Assembly (NCBI RefSeq): GCF_014269285.1
Contig: NZ_JACOAF010000041.1
Location: 271,086-335,085 of the forward strand
DNA from: Rufibacter sediminis
GTDB lineage: Bacteria > Bacteroidota > Bacteroidia > Cytophagales > Hymenobacteraceae
Length of the DNA stretch: 64,000 bases
Direction: 5' to 3'
Made by a program: the position numbers and the translations under genes. Positions 1-8,718 of this stretch are shown one piece after another (position 1 is the stretch's first letter; each line of letters opens with the position of its first letter). A model generated the notes under the pieces. It was not told where the DNA came from, did not search any database, and saw only the letters and a program-made list of their open reading frames with translations.

Positions 1-2013
1 CAGCAGACTTCCTCCACGGAGACTGCGGCCGTAAGCCAGTCTGAGCCGGAGGTGAAAGGCGTGGGGCTGAACATGGCCAACCTGGACCGCAGCGTGTCAC
101 CGTGCGAGGATTTCAATTTGTTCGCCAACGGCGGATGGTTGAAGAACAACCCGATTCCCGCTTCGGAGAGCCGCTGGGGAAGCTTCAATGAACTAGCCGA
201 CAACAACAACAAAACCCTGCGCGCGGTGGTAGACGCCGCCGTGCGCCAGACCAATGCCTCAAAAGGATCTTCCACGCAGTTGGTAGGCGATTTCTACGCC
301 GCCGGCATGGACTCCGCTGCCATTGAGAAAGCTGGTCTCACACCCCTGAAACCCGAGCTGGACAGAATCAACGCCATCAAAGACCGTAACAGTCTCTTGC
401 AGAGCATGGCGCGTCTGAAGGTGCTGGGCCGGGGCGGAATTTTCAGCTTCTACGTAGGCCAGGACGATAAAATCAGCACGCAGTACATCGTGAACATCGG
501 GCAAAGCGGCCTGGGATTACCGGACCGCGATTACTACACCAAAACCGATGCCCGCTCCAAAAGCGTGAAAGAGGAGTACCAGAAGCACGTGGCCAACATG
601 TTCCAGCTGCTGGGCGACAACGAGGCGACTGCCCGGAAAAACGCCGCGAAGGTAGTGGAAATGGAGACCCGCCTGGCCAACGCTTCCATGACCCGCGTGC
701 AGCAGCGCGATCCGCACGCCACCTACAACAAAATGACCGTGGCCGATCTGCAGAAACTGGCGCCTAACTTCAACTGGCCTACGCTCCTGAAAAACATGAA
801 CGTGACCGGGGCCAAAGAAGTGATTGTGGGGCAGCCCAACTTCCTGAAAGAAGCCAACACCATGCTCACCGCCGTACCGGTCTCTGACTGGAAAACGTAT
901 CTGCGTTGGCACCTGGCCCGTACCTCGGCGGCCTACCTGCCCCAGGCGTTTGTACAGGAGAGCTTCAACTTCAATAGTAAATTCCTGAGCGGCGCCAAAG
1001 AAATGCAACCCCGCTGGAAACGCGTGCTGCGCATGACCGATGGCACCATCGGCGAAGCCCTGGGCCAGGAGTACGTAGACAAAGCCTTCTCGCCGCAGGC
1101 CAAAGCCAAGGCGCTGGAGATGGTGAACAACCTGCGCTCCGCGTTCCAGGAGCACGTGAAAAACCTGGACTGGATGAGCGAAGCCACCAAACAGCAGGCG
1201 CTGGGCAAACTGAACGCCTTCGCCGTGAAAATCGGGTACCCCGAGAAATGGGAAACCTATGCTGGTTTAACCGTGAGCCGTACGTCTTACCTGCAAAATG
1301 TGCTGCAGGCTTCTGAGTGGGGCTTCAAAGACAACGTGAGCAAACTGGGCAAACCCGTAGACCGCTCTGAGTGGGGCATGACGCCGCCCACGGTGAACGC
1401 CTACTACAACCCCAGCATGAACGAGATCGTGTTCCCGGCCGGAATCCTGCAGCCTCCGTTCTTCGACCCGAACGCCGATGACGCCGTGAACTACGGCGGA
1501 ATGGGCGCGGTGATCGGCCACGAACTGACCCACGGCTTTGACGACCAAGGCAGCCAGTACGATCCGGAAGGAAACCTGCGCGACTGGTGGACCGCCGAAG
1601 ACAAAGCCAAGTTCAAGGAGCGCACCGACATGGTAGACCGCCAGTACAGCGCCTATCAGCCGTTGGACAGCGTGAACGTGAACGGAAAACTGACCATGGG
1701 CGAGAACATCGCGGACATCGGCGGCTTGAACATCGCCTTCACCGCCCTGCAGAAAGCCATCGCCAACAAGAACGTGGGCAAGATTGACGAGTTCACGCCT
1801 GAGCAGCGCTTCTTCCTGGCCTGGGCGCAAATCTGGCGGAACAACTCCACGCCGGCCGCCCTGCGTCAGCAAGTCTTGACCGATCCGCACTCCCCGGCCA
1901 TGTTCCGGATCAACGGACCGTTGTCTAACATGCCCCAGTTCTACAAAGCATTCAACTGCGGCCCGGGCAACAAAATGTACCGCCCAGACGCCGAGCGCGT
2001 GCACATCTGGTAA
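1..2013 (+). CDS. M13 family (neprilysin/PepO-like) zinc metallopeptidase, 5' end outside window
   Basis: The reading frame is open from base 1, so the start codon and signal peptide lie upstream; the GTG at 52 is only the first in-frame start-like codon. About 670 codons are present. The N-terminal part shows the M13 signature (PCEDFNLFANGGWLKN, then RWGSFNEL). The catalytic domain has NAYYNPSMNEIVFPAGILQ, the HELTH zinc motif at 1519-1533 and the third zinc ligand in ENIADIGG (Glu codon at 1702). It ends in the family's usual Cys-rich tail and a terminal Trp. M13 enzymes are large extracytoplasmic oligopeptidases that cleave before hydrophobic residues. The zinc ligands are intact, so it should be active. 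It ends in a palindromic element and a good terminator. Confidence 0.95.
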   Translation, partial: QQTSSTETAAVSQSEPEVKGVGLNMANLDRSVSPCEDFNLFANGGWLKNNPIPASESRWGSFNELADNNNKTLRAVVDAAVRQTNASKGSSTQLVGDFYAAGMDSAAIEKAGLTPLKPELDRINAIKDRNSLLQSMARLKVLGRGGIFSFYVGQDDKISTQYIVNIGQSGLGLPDRDYYTKTDARSKSVKEEYQKHVANMFQLLGDNEATARKNAAKVVEMETRLANASMTRVQQRDPHATYNKMTVADLQKLAPNFNWPTLLKNMNVTGAKEVIVGQPNFLKEANTMLTAVPVSDWKTYLRWHLARTSAAYLPQAFVQESFNFNSKFLSGAKEMQPRWKRVLRMTDGTIGEALGQEYVDKAFSPQAKAKALEMVNNLRSAFQEHVKNLDWMSEATKQQALGKLNAFAVKIGYPEKWETYAGLTVSRTSYLQNVLQASEWGFKDNVSKLGKPVDRSEWGMTPPTVNAYYNPSMNEIVFPAGILQPPFFDPNADDAVNYGGMGAVIGHELTHGFDDQGSQYDPEGNLRDWWTAEDKAKFKERTDMVDRQYSAYQPLDSVNVNGKLTMGENIADIGGLNIAFTALQKAIANKNVGKIDEFTPEQRFFLAWAQIWRNNSTPAALRQQVLTDPHSPAMFRINGPLSNMPQFYKAFNCGPGNKMYRPDAERVHIW

Positions 2014-2017
2014 TATC

Positions 2018-2055
2018 CGTTTAAAGGCCATTTTCGTCAAATCACCCCAAAAACG
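2018..2055. repeat. Dispersed palindromic element, copy 1
   Basis: Degenerate copy of the family with half-site CGTTTYRGGGCCNGTTTTC followed by its reverse complement. It starts 4 nt after the peptidase stop codon and its right arm runs into the terminator stem. Confidence 0.5.
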
Positions 2056-2080
2056 CACCTCCGCCACGAGGTGCGTTTTT
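2049..2080 (+). terminator. Intrinsic terminator after the M13 peptidase
   Basis: Perfect 13-bp stem (AAAAACGCACCTC / GAGGTGCGTTTTT) with a 6-nt loop and T tail. The A-tract on the left arm makes it potentially bidirectional. Confidence 0.85.
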
Positions 2081-2089
2081 GCATTTATA

Positions 2090-2800
2090 AGCCACCCCCG
2101 TCCGAGAGGACAATGCAGGCATTGCAACGGCTCCAAGCCTTTACAGCAACCTGCGCTCTCTCGGAGCTGGGCCGCATGCGTAGCCCAGCTCCGAGGCAGC
2201 GCAAGCAGTACCGTTCCCAGCAGCAGAGGCCTACGTTTGCTATGGAACAGAAGGTTTTCACCAGGTGTCATAATTACTGAAGAAAAGACTGTCTGAGCGT
2301 CAGCGAGTTTCTTTTCTTCATGATTCTTTTGGTTACTTTTCTCATCCAGGAGAAAAGTGACAAACGCGGGCAGACCGCATCTGCAGCCTAAAGGCTTGAC
2401 AGGACAGAGGTAGAGAGCAAAAGCGGATAGCTAATTAGAGAGGCAGTCATGGTCTTTGGTGAGAACACCAACAACGGCGGGCGGCATTACTATCACTGCC
2501 TAGTTTTGAGGCTAACGCCTCACTGCAGTTGCAAACTGCAGACCATGGTAGGTCCAAGTCACAGACTTGAACCAGCTATATTTATAGAACGATACGGCAA
2601 CGTTACGGCTCTACCTTCAAAAGGGGAATCTCTGCTTAAGGGCAGTTGACTTGGACGATAGTGAGAACACCAACAACGGCGGGACGGCGGGCTTTGCTGG
2701 TGGCTTAAAGGTTGATAAAGAAGAAAGAAAGGCACGGAAGTAACTTCCGCGCCATAGTGGGGAAGTAAATCCGGGCCATAGAAGGCAGATCTTACAGATC
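2090..2800. other. Non-coding mosaic of hairpins and short repeats
   Basis: About 700 bp without a convincing gene. It holds an inverted repeat (2279-2288 / 2310-2319), a 12-bp hairpin with one G-T pair (2332-2343 / 2350-2361), an 8-bp hairpin at 2523-2541, and a 22-bp direct repeat beginning TGAGAACACCAACAACGG at 2460-2481 and 2662-2683. Short open frames here lack start context and protein-like composition. It looks like decayed intergenic repeat elements. Confidence 0.5.
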
Positions 2801-2805
2801 ATCGC

Positions 2806-2843
2806 TGTTTTGGGCCTGTTTTCCTAAAACCACACAAAAAACG
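2806..2843. repeat. Dispersed palindromic element, copy 2
   Basis: Imperfect copy reading TGTTTTGGGCCTGTTTTC then a diverged right arm. It lies 55 nt beyond the cyclophilin stop and overlaps its terminator. Confidence 0.55.
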
Positions 2844-2868
2844 CATCCCAGAAACAAGATGCGTTTTT
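2837..2868 (-). terminator. Terminator of the cyclophilin gene
   Basis: 11-bp stem AAAAACGCATC / GATGCGTTTTT with a 10-nt loop. Reading on the minus strand it ends in a run of T. Confidence 0.8.
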
Positions 2869-2898
2869 AACAGAAAGGAGTTTGTCAAATCACTTCCA

Positions 2899-3648
2899 TT
2901 ACCTGATCACCCGCACCTTCATCCCGACATCCTTCACCGGCCATTTGGTCTGGTCCACCGGCACGGCGGCAATGCTGTCAACCACCTCCATACCTTCTAT
3001 AACCTCGCCAAACACCGTGAAGGTTTGATCCAGGTTGGGAGCGCCGCCAATGGTGCGGTAGGCCTGTTTCTGGGCCGGGGTGAGGTTCAGTTTGAATTCC
3101 TTGATGTTCGCCTGCAATTCGTAGTCGGGCAGTTTGTGGCCCTGCACGATGTAGAAGTCTTTGTTTGATGACATGCGCTCCGGGTTCTCCTCGTCGCCGT
3201 AGCGCGCCATGCCCACCGCGCCGCGCTTGTGGAAGTAGTGGGGCTTGATCTCCGGCGGAATCTTGTAGGAGCCAATCTTCATGGTCTGGAAATCGGACCG
3301 CCCGCCCTGGATCATGAAGTCCTTCTCTACCCTGAAAAACACGGTTTTGTCAAAGAACCCGTAATTGGCCAGCCGCACGAAATTGCCCCGGTGCAGGGGC
3401 GTGTCTTTGTATAACCTGATCTTGATGTCGCCTTTGGGCGTGCTGATGAGCACCAAGGTGTCATTGGGGTGAGCCTGCGCGTACGCTTGCAGGGTGTCTT
3501 CTACCAACTCCTGGGTAAGGATGGTGGGGGTCGGTGGGGAAACTGGAGTAGTATTGGCGGTGACAGGAGCTTTCTTCTCGCCACAAGCGCCTACAAGGGC
3601 CAGGCACAGGAAAAAGGAAAGCTTAATGGACGGCAAAAATCTGATCAT
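2899..3648 (-). CDS. Cyclophilin-type peptidyl-prolyl isomerase lipoprotein
   Basis: The enzyme interconverts cis and trans prolyl peptide bonds during protein folding. The ATG at 3648 is preferred because it puts a signal peptide and lipobox LVGAC (Cys22) at the N terminus; an ATG at 3678 would add 10 residues. The cyclophilin domain fills roughly residues 70-249, with STPKGDIKIRLYKDTP, the FFRVEKDFMIQGG active-site segment and the closing FGEVIEGMEVVDSIA. Export as a lipoprotein suggests action at the periplasmic or outer-membrane surface. It stands alone, with no neighbour in the same direction close upstream. Confidence 0.9.
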   Translation of the reverse strand: MIRFLPSIKLSFFLCLALVGACGEKKAPVTANTTPVSPPTPTILTQELVEDTLQAYAQAHPNDTLVLISTPKGDIKIRLYKDTPLHRGNFVRLANYGFFDKTVFFRVEKDFMIQGGRSDFQTMKIGSYKIPPEIKPHYFHKRGAVGMARYGDEENPERMSSNKDFYIVQGHKLPDYELQANIKEFKLNLTPAQKQAYRTIGGAPNLDQTFTVFGEVIEGMEVVDSIAAVPVDQTKWPVKDVGMKVRVIR

Positions 3649-3947
3649 GAACAGTAACTTTTTAAGATAGCACGTCAAGGTGAGACAGGTAAAGCTAGAA
3701 GTTGAGAGCCAAATTCACAAAAAAGCCTGTCCTATAAAAGGTGAGCGGTTCTGTAAAACGCTATTTTTAGGTGGAGGAGGTATGAGTTAGAATATAGTAA
3801 ATTTCTATATAAAACGGCTCTATACGAGTAAATAAATTGAAAGATTCACAGATTTGGCGTTGCGAGATAAATTTCTTCTCTCTATATTCGTCAACATTCA
3901 GTGTTTATTTTCCCCAATCCCAACCTAACAAACAAAACCATTTTCTT

Positions 3948-5165
3948 ATGTTGAACAAGTACGTTTCTATCCCCCGGTTTAAATTCTTGATTGGAGCTGC
4001 CGTGGTAGTCTCCTCGTGTACCTTCCAGAGCTGCGAGCAGGTGGAAGAAGCCGCCCAGCCAGAAGAAGTGGTGGGCATTTCTGACAGTGGGTCGCTCATT
4101 GCCGGGAAATACATTGTCGTGCTGAAGAACGGAAGCAACCTGCGGCTTGCGGAAAGTGCTTCTTACCCGGAGCGGCTGCGCCAGGTGAAAAACTTCGGGC
4201 AGGAGATTCTGCGGGAGCGCGGCATCAACCCCGAAGCCATTGGACAGTCCTACGGAAAAGCGCTTCAGGGCTTTGAAGTTGACTTAACGGAGGCCGAAGC
4301 CGCCAAACTGGGCCGCGATAGCCGCGTGGCGTATGTAGAACAAGACAAAATCATCAGTTTAGGGAAACCCTCCGGCGGCGGATCTACGCCATCAGGCCAG
4401 GTGACTCCGTACGGCATCACGCGGGTAGGTTTCGGCGATGGAACCGGTAAAACCGCCTGGGTGATTGATACCGGCATTGATTTAGACCATCCAGATCTGA
4501 ACGTGGACGCGGCCCGCAGCATGTCTGTGTTCACCTCAGGCAGAGACGCCGGTACGGCAGATGACGGAAACGGCCACGGAACCCACGTAGCTGGTACCAT
4601 TGCCGCTAAAAATAACTCGATTGGCGTAATAGGTGTGGCGGCCAACGCCACCGTGGTAGCCGTGAAAGTACTGGATTCACGCGGCAGTGGCTCTACCTCC
4701 GGCGTGATAGCGGGGATTGATTACGTTGCCGCGAACGGAAAACCGGGTGACGTAGCGAACATGAGTTTAGGGGGCGGGGTTTCCACGGCATTAGACAATG
4801 CGGTGATAGAGGCGGCGAAAGGCGGCGTGATCTTCTGTCTGGCTTCGGGCAACGAAACCGATAACGCCAACAACCATTCCCCCGCCCGGGCCAACGGATT
4901 GAACGTGTACACCATCTCGGCCATGAACAACACCGATACCTGGGCCTCGTTCTCTAACTATGGCAACCCTCCGGTAGACTATTGCGCACCTGGGGTAAGC
5001 ATCCAGTCCACCTGGAAAGATGGTGGCTACAACACCATCAGCGGTACTTCTATGGCTACGCCGCACGCCGCTGGGGTGATGCTGATGACCGGTGGCAAGC
5101 CAACTACCAGTGGTTTAGTGAAGAATGACCCAGATGGCAACGCTGATCCAATTATTCACTTATAA
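3948..5165 (+). CDS. Subtilisin-like (S8) serine peptidase with I9 propeptide
   Basis: Secreted serine endopeptidase. The ATG at 3948 is chosen over the upstream frame (open to 3837) because it begins a signal peptide with Cys24/Cys29 that could be a lipobox. An inhibitor-I9-like prodomain spans about residues 50-135 (GKYIVVLKNG to VAYVEQDKI). The catalytic triad is visible: Asp174 in VIDTGIDLDHPDL, His210 in NGHGTHVAGT, and Ser368 in SGTSMATPHAAG, with the oxyanion Asn in ASGNETDN. The C-terminal tail after the Ser block is short and there is no sorting domain. It is a single gene followed by a strong terminator. Confidence 0.95.
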   Translation: MLNKYVSIPRFKFLIGAAVVVSSCTFQSCEQVEEAAQPEEVVGISDSGSLIAGKYIVVLKNGSNLRLAESASYPERLRQVKNFGQEILRERGINPEAIGQSYGKALQGFEVDLTEAEAAKLGRDSRVAYVEQDKIISLGKPSGGGSTPSGQVTPYGITRVGFGDGTGKTAWVIDTGIDLDHPDLNVDAARSMSVFTSGRDAGTADDGNGHGTHVAGTIAAKNNSIGVIGVAANATVVAVKVLDSRGSGSTSGVIAGIDYVAANGKPGDVANMSLGGGVSTALDNAVIEAAKGGVIFCLASGNETDNANNHSPARANGLNVYTISAMNNTDTWASFSNYGNPPVDYCAPGVSIQSTWKDGGYNTISGTSMATPHAAGVMLMTGGKPTTSGLVKNDPDGNADPIIHL

Positions 5166-5179
5166 TCATACGCTCTTAT

Positions 5180-5223
5180 AAACAGGAAGGCCGCCTTTGG
5201 ATTCAGAGGCGGCCTTCCTGTTT
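5180..5223 (+). terminator. Terminator between subtilase and sulfurtransferase
   Basis: 17-bp perfect stem, left arm AAACAGGAAGGCCGCCT, with a 10-nt loop. It could serve both converging genes. Confidence 0.85.
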
Positions 5224-5296
5224 ATAAGGAGTTTTGCGAAAAGCAGGCGTAAAATAACCGAGAGTTACTCCGCATATTTTGTGCAGAAAGGAGCAA

Positions 5297-6163
5297 TCAA
5301 CCCTTCTCGCCAGCCGATGTATCTTCCCCCACGGCGATGGGTCTGTTGCTGCGGCACCACTCACTCCAAGAACCCACGTACAGTTTAGCGCCTTTCAGTC
5401 CGGCGCTTTCCAGCGCCAATAAGGTATGGCAAGCAGTTACTCCGGAACCGCAGTGTACAATCACGTTCTCAGGGTCCACATCTTTGAGAACAGCTTTGTA
5501 TTTCTGCTTGAGGTCATCGGGGGAGAGAAAACAACCCTCAGGGCCTAGGTTTCCGGTGAGCGGAACATTGACGGCGCCGGGGATGTGGCCTGCCACGGGG
5601 TCAATGGGTTCGCTTTCGCCCAGGTACCGGTACGCGTCCCGCACGTCTATGACCAGGTGGTTTTTGTCACCCGCGGCCTGCGCCACTTCTTCGCTATCTG
5701 CCGTGGGACTTTGCCAGGAGGTAGCCGGATATGGAGCGACCTCCGTAGGGTTGGATACACCGCTGCTGGTTTGGGCTCCAGCTTCTAAGGCTGCTTTCAG
5801 TCCGCCGTTCAGTACCTGCACGTGTTGGTGCCCCACGGCTTTCAGCATCCACCAGAACCGTGCTGCGGCATTAGCCCCGCTCTTATCGTCGTAAATGACC
5901 ACGTGGCTGGCAGGGGTGATGCCTAGTTTCCCTAAGAAAGCCCCAAACTGCTCCGGAGAAGGAAGCGGGTGCCGTCCGCCGTGCGCCGCATTGTTGGGAA
6001 CGGCCGCCAGATCGGTTTCCAGGTCTACATGAAGCGCGCCGGCCAGGTGTTCGTGCTGGTATTCCTCCAGCGCCTTGGGGCCTTGCCGGGCATCGATCAG
6101 GATCAGCTCTTTTTCTTTGGCCAGGGAAATAAAATCGTTGGGCTCCAGAAGGGGTTGGATCAT
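5297..6163 (-). CDS. sseA: Sulfurtransferase (3-mercaptopyruvate/thiosulfate type)
   Basis: Tandem-rhodanese protein of 288 residues, the usual length. The N-terminal inactive domain includes LIDARQGPKALEEYQHEHLAGALHVDL; the C-terminal active domain has VIDVRDAYRYLGE and GHIPGAVNVPL. The active-site loop is HCGSGVTAC with catalytic Cys238. A CGSGVTA loop is characteristic of 3-mercaptopyruvate sulfurtransferases, whereas thiosulfate enzymes usually carry CRKGVT-type loops. The enzyme moves sulfane sulfur from mercaptopyruvate to thiol acceptors in the cytoplasm. It lies downstream of xseAB on the same strand, with a palindromic element between. Confidence 0.88.
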   Translation of the reverse strand: MIQPLLEPNDFISLAKEKELILIDARQGPKALEEYQHEHLAGALHVDLETDLAAVPNNAAHGGRHPLPSPEQFGAFLGKLGITPASHVVIYDDKSGANAAARFWWMLKAVGHQHVQVLNGGLKAALEAGAQTSSGVSNPTEVAPYPATSWQSPTADSEEVAQAAGDKNHLVIDVRDAYRYLGESEPIDPVAGHIPGAVNVPLTGNLGPEGCFLSPDDLKQKYKAVLKDVDPENVIVHCGSGVTACHTLLALESAGLKGAKLYVGSWSEWCRSNRPIAVGEDTSAGEKG

Positions 6164-6232
6164 GGCGTGGAAGACGTTAGTGTGAGGGATGTTTGAAACA
6201 GACAGGCAATTAAACAGATTAAAAGAGAATTT

Positions 6233-6274
6233 CCTGTTTCAAGCTGATTTTCTTTAAAACTGGCCCGAAACAGG
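6233..6274. repeat. Dispersed palindromic element, copy 3
   Basis: Outer arms CCTGTTTC / GAAACAGG match exactly; inner arms are imperfect. It lies 8 nt beyond the xseB stop codon. Confidence 0.65.
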
Positions 6275-6282
6275 AAACACAC

Positions 6283-6495
6283 TTATTCGGCTTTGGGGTC
6301 TTCGCAGTTGATGTCGCGGAAAACCTGGCTGATGGCATCCTCGGCGTTCCGGAGTTTCTGCTTGCACAGCTTGAGGAGTTCTGAGGAGCGCTGCACCTTC
6401 TGGGTCAGTTCGTCCACGTCTACGTCATCGTTCTCAATGGCTTTCAAAATGGCCTCTAGTTCCTGGGTGGCTTGTTTATAGGTGATGTTGCTCAT
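6283..6495 (-). CDS. xseB: Exodeoxyribonuclease VII small subunit
   Basis: 70-residue all-helical protein. The family core is clear (TYKQATQELEAILKAIEND, then DELTQKVQRSSELLKLCKQKLRNAE). It binds several-fold to the XseA subunit to form exonuclease VII, which degrades single-stranded DNA in both directions. It follows xseA with an 87-nt gap that contains a degenerate palindromic element, and is probably cotranscribed. Confidence 0.93.
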   Translation of the reverse strand: MSNITYKQATQELEAILKAIENDDVDVDELTQKVQRSSELLKLCKQKLRNAEDAISQVFRDINCEDPKAE

Positions 6496-6540
6496 AGCGA
6501 TCTAAGATGTAATGTAAAATGGGGGTATGATTTGACGCGG

Positions 6541-6580
6541 CGGTTTTCCGCCTGTTTTCTGGTTTTTAGGTCTGAAACGG
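6541..6580. repeat. Dispersed palindromic element, copy 4 (degenerate)
   Basis: CGGTTTTCCGCCTGTTTTC followed by a diverged right arm ending TCTGAAACGG. It starts 2 nt beyond the xseA stop, inside the xseA-xseB gap. Confidence 0.45.
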
Positions 6581-6582
6581 AA

Positions 6583-8163
6583 TCAATCGAAAAGGTCTGG
6601 TTCTTTGGTTTTGGTCACCTTACTGATCACCGAGCCGGCCAGCAGGCGGGTCTGCAGGACATCGCCGGAGGTGACTTGGTCCAGGGACCGCAGCAGCTTG
6701 CCGTTCACGTAGGTGAGGGTGTAGCCGCGCATGAGCATGATCTCCGGGTCATGGGATTTCACGTCCATCTCCATGAGTTGTAGTTGGTGTCCTTTGATCT
6801 GCAACTGGTCCTTGGCGCCGTAGAGCAGGCGCTGCTGGTTTTTCTGGAAGTGCATCTGGGCGTTCTGCAGCCGTTGCTTGGCAGATAATTGCAGGCAGTG
6901 TTCTACGTGCGTCACCTTGCGCTGGCCGGTCTCCAGTTTTTTGAGGGTATTGGTTTCCAGGTGCAGCAGGTAGTTCTGCTGTTTGGTGCCTTTGGCCCGC
7001 AGCAACTGTTCCACGGAATGGGTGAGGCGCAGTTCCTCGCACATGACATGGCGCTGCTCCTCAGTCAAAAACTTCTGGGGCTTGTCGGACAAGGTGCGGG
7101 TCTGGCATTCCAGCTGGAACTGGCGGCGGTGCAGAAACTGGTTCGTGCCCTGCTGCACCTGCGCGGCGAGTAAAGCCACGCGGCGTTCAGCGGCTACGGC
7201 CAGCGCAGTGGCGGCGTCTTTGATCTGCAGGAAAACGTCGTCCATGCCCGCCTCAAACTCGGCCAGCCGGTCAATGAGGAAAGCGGCCACGGCGGTAGGG
7301 GTTTTCAGCGGGGTGTGCGCCACCAGATCAGTGATGGATTCGTCGCGCTCGTGCCCGATTCCGGTCAGCACCGGCAGCGACATCTGGGCCACCGCCGAGG
7401 CCAGCTCGTAATGGTCAAAGCACAACAGATCGGTTTGCGAGCCGCCCCCCCTGATGATCACCACCGCGTCAAAGGCCTGCCGCTGCAGCGTCACTCTGGA
7501 CAAGGCCGCTTTGATGGACGAAACCGCTTCCATGCCCTGCACGCTCGCCTCAAACAAAGTCAGCTGGAAATGGTACCCGAAGGGATTGTTCCCCAGTTGC
7601 GCCACAAAATCCTGGTAACCGGCGGCGGTAGGCGAGGAGATGATGGCCAGCCGTTGCGGTACCTCGGGCAAAACCTGTTTCTGGTTCAGCTTCAGGAGAC
7701 CCTCGGTTTCTAGGCGGGCAATGGTTTCCTGCCGCTGGCGGGCCAAATCGCCTAACGTATAGGTCGGGTCGATGTCGTGGATGTCCAGGCTGAACCCGTA
7801 AAGCTCATGGAACCGCGGGCTGGCGTTGAACAGAATCTTGAGACCGGCCCTGAGCGGGTGCCCGGTCTGGGCCTCAAAGTATTGCGCAATCTCCTGGTAC
7901 TGCCGTTTCCAGACGGTGCCGCGGGCCTGAGCCGTGAGCGTGCTTTTGGAGCCGGGTTCTTTGTCAGTGAGGGTGAGGTAACAGTGGCCGCTTTGGTGGT
8001 GCACCCGCGCCTCCGAGATCTCGGCGATGATCCAGTAGCGGTGGGGCAGCGCGTTCTCTATCTCTTCGCGCAGGCGGCGGTTAAACTCATAGAGCGTGAA
8101 CGGCCTATTGGTGTTGATGGTAAACGAAACTTCTTCGCTACTACTCTGAAAAAATGTCCCCAT
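6583..8163 (-). CDS. xseA: Exodeoxyribonuclease VII large subunit
   Basis: Catalytic subunit of exonuclease VII. An OB-fold domain occupies about residues 22-125 (YWIIAEISEARVHHQSGHCYLTL). The catalytic core follows, with RLAIISSPTAAGYQDF, the RGGGSQTDLLCFD motif and GIGHERDESITDLVAHTPLKTPTA. A long helical or coiled-coil region from about residue 320 to 480 mediates XseB binding in the family. At 526 residues it is longer than the E. coli protein, mainly in the helical part. Together with xseB it forms a two-gene unit. Confidence 0.95.
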   Translation of the reverse strand: MGTFFQSSSEEVSFTINTNRPFTLYEFNRRLREEIENALPHRYWIIAEISEARVHHQSGHCYLTLTDKEPGSKSTLTAQARGTVWKRQYQEIAQYFEAQTGHPLRAGLKILFNASPRFHELYGFSLDIHDIDPTYTLGDLARQRQETIARLETEGLLKLNQKQVLPEVPQRLAIISSPTAAGYQDFVAQLGNNPFGYHFQLTLFEASVQGMEAVSSIKAALSRVTLQRQAFDAVVIIRGGGSQTDLLCFDHYELASAVAQMSLPVLTGIGHERDESITDLVAHTPLKTPTAVAAFLIDRLAEFEAGMDDVFLQIKDAATALAVAAERRVALLAAQVQQGTNQFLHRRQFQLECQTRTLSDKPQKFLTEEQRHVMCEELRLTHSVEQLLRAKGTKQQNYLLHLETNTLKKLETGQRKVTHVEHCLQLSAKQRLQNAQMHFQKNQQRLLYGAKDQLQIKGHQLQLMEMDVKSHDPEIMLMRGYTLTYVNGKLLRSLDQVTSGDVLQTRLLAGSVISKVTKTKEPDLFD

Positions 8164-8718
8164 GCCGTGCGCTCCTCTTGATTTCAGTCTGTTAAAATTA
8201 CGGTTTTTCTAAATGCAGTCCACCAATTTGCTAAAAATTTAAGCAATTCACCAGCGAGGCGAAGAACTCACGTGCTTGCAGGTCAATCGGTTAGGTTCTT
8301 TCTTCAAGTAAAGAAATTTTACGCACTTCTGCGTACTTCCCGCGCTTCGCTTTCTATCTCTATCGTAAGTTTGTTTCCGGCGCTCCGCGGCGGGGCTAAA
8401 AACCTGCTTCCCGAAGGGCTGTTATAAGCTCGTTTTCCGGAAAGGAAGGCCAAAACACAAAATCAGGCCTCGCGCCATCAGCGGGTAAATGCCGTATTTC
8501 AAGCCGAAAGGATATACGCGGGTTGAGAAATGTCCAGAGAAAAGGCTAATTTCCAACTTCCAAGGCAATCCAGAGTGATAAAACGGGAAAACGCCCTCGA
8601 TCTTGTGAAATTGTTACAAAAGTGCAAATCCTTGAGGCGTCTCTTCGCGTTCTAAGAATCATTCCTACCTTTGGCTATAGCAATGGTGCGGGAAAGCCAC
8701 GCACATCAGTAGAACCGT
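8164..8718. other. Non-coding gap between xseA and the MOSC gene
   Basis: Divergent intergenic region of 555 bp with no convincing gene. It contains a TACCTTTG box (8665-8672), a good match to the Bacteroidota -7 element TAnnTTTG, about 47 nt before the MOSC start; I could not find a well-spaced upstream TTG box. A partial palindrome (CGTTTTCCGGAAAGG) near 8431 may be a ruined copy of the dispersed element. Confidence 0.4.

Noticed and set aside
1267-2271. 334-codon open frame antisense to the M13 peptidase; long antisense frames also opposite xseA and the PIG-L gene
   Set aside because: High GC at third positions of the true genes removes antisense stops. Composition is not protein-like and families are not recognisable.
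2071-2649. Short open frames in the 2.0-2.8 kb gap
   Set aside because: Low-quality composition, no start context and overlapping hairpins.
8426-8456. CGTTTTCCGGAAAGG half-palindrome near 8431 as another member of the repeat family
   Set aside because: Only one arm and centre match; too degenerate to count.
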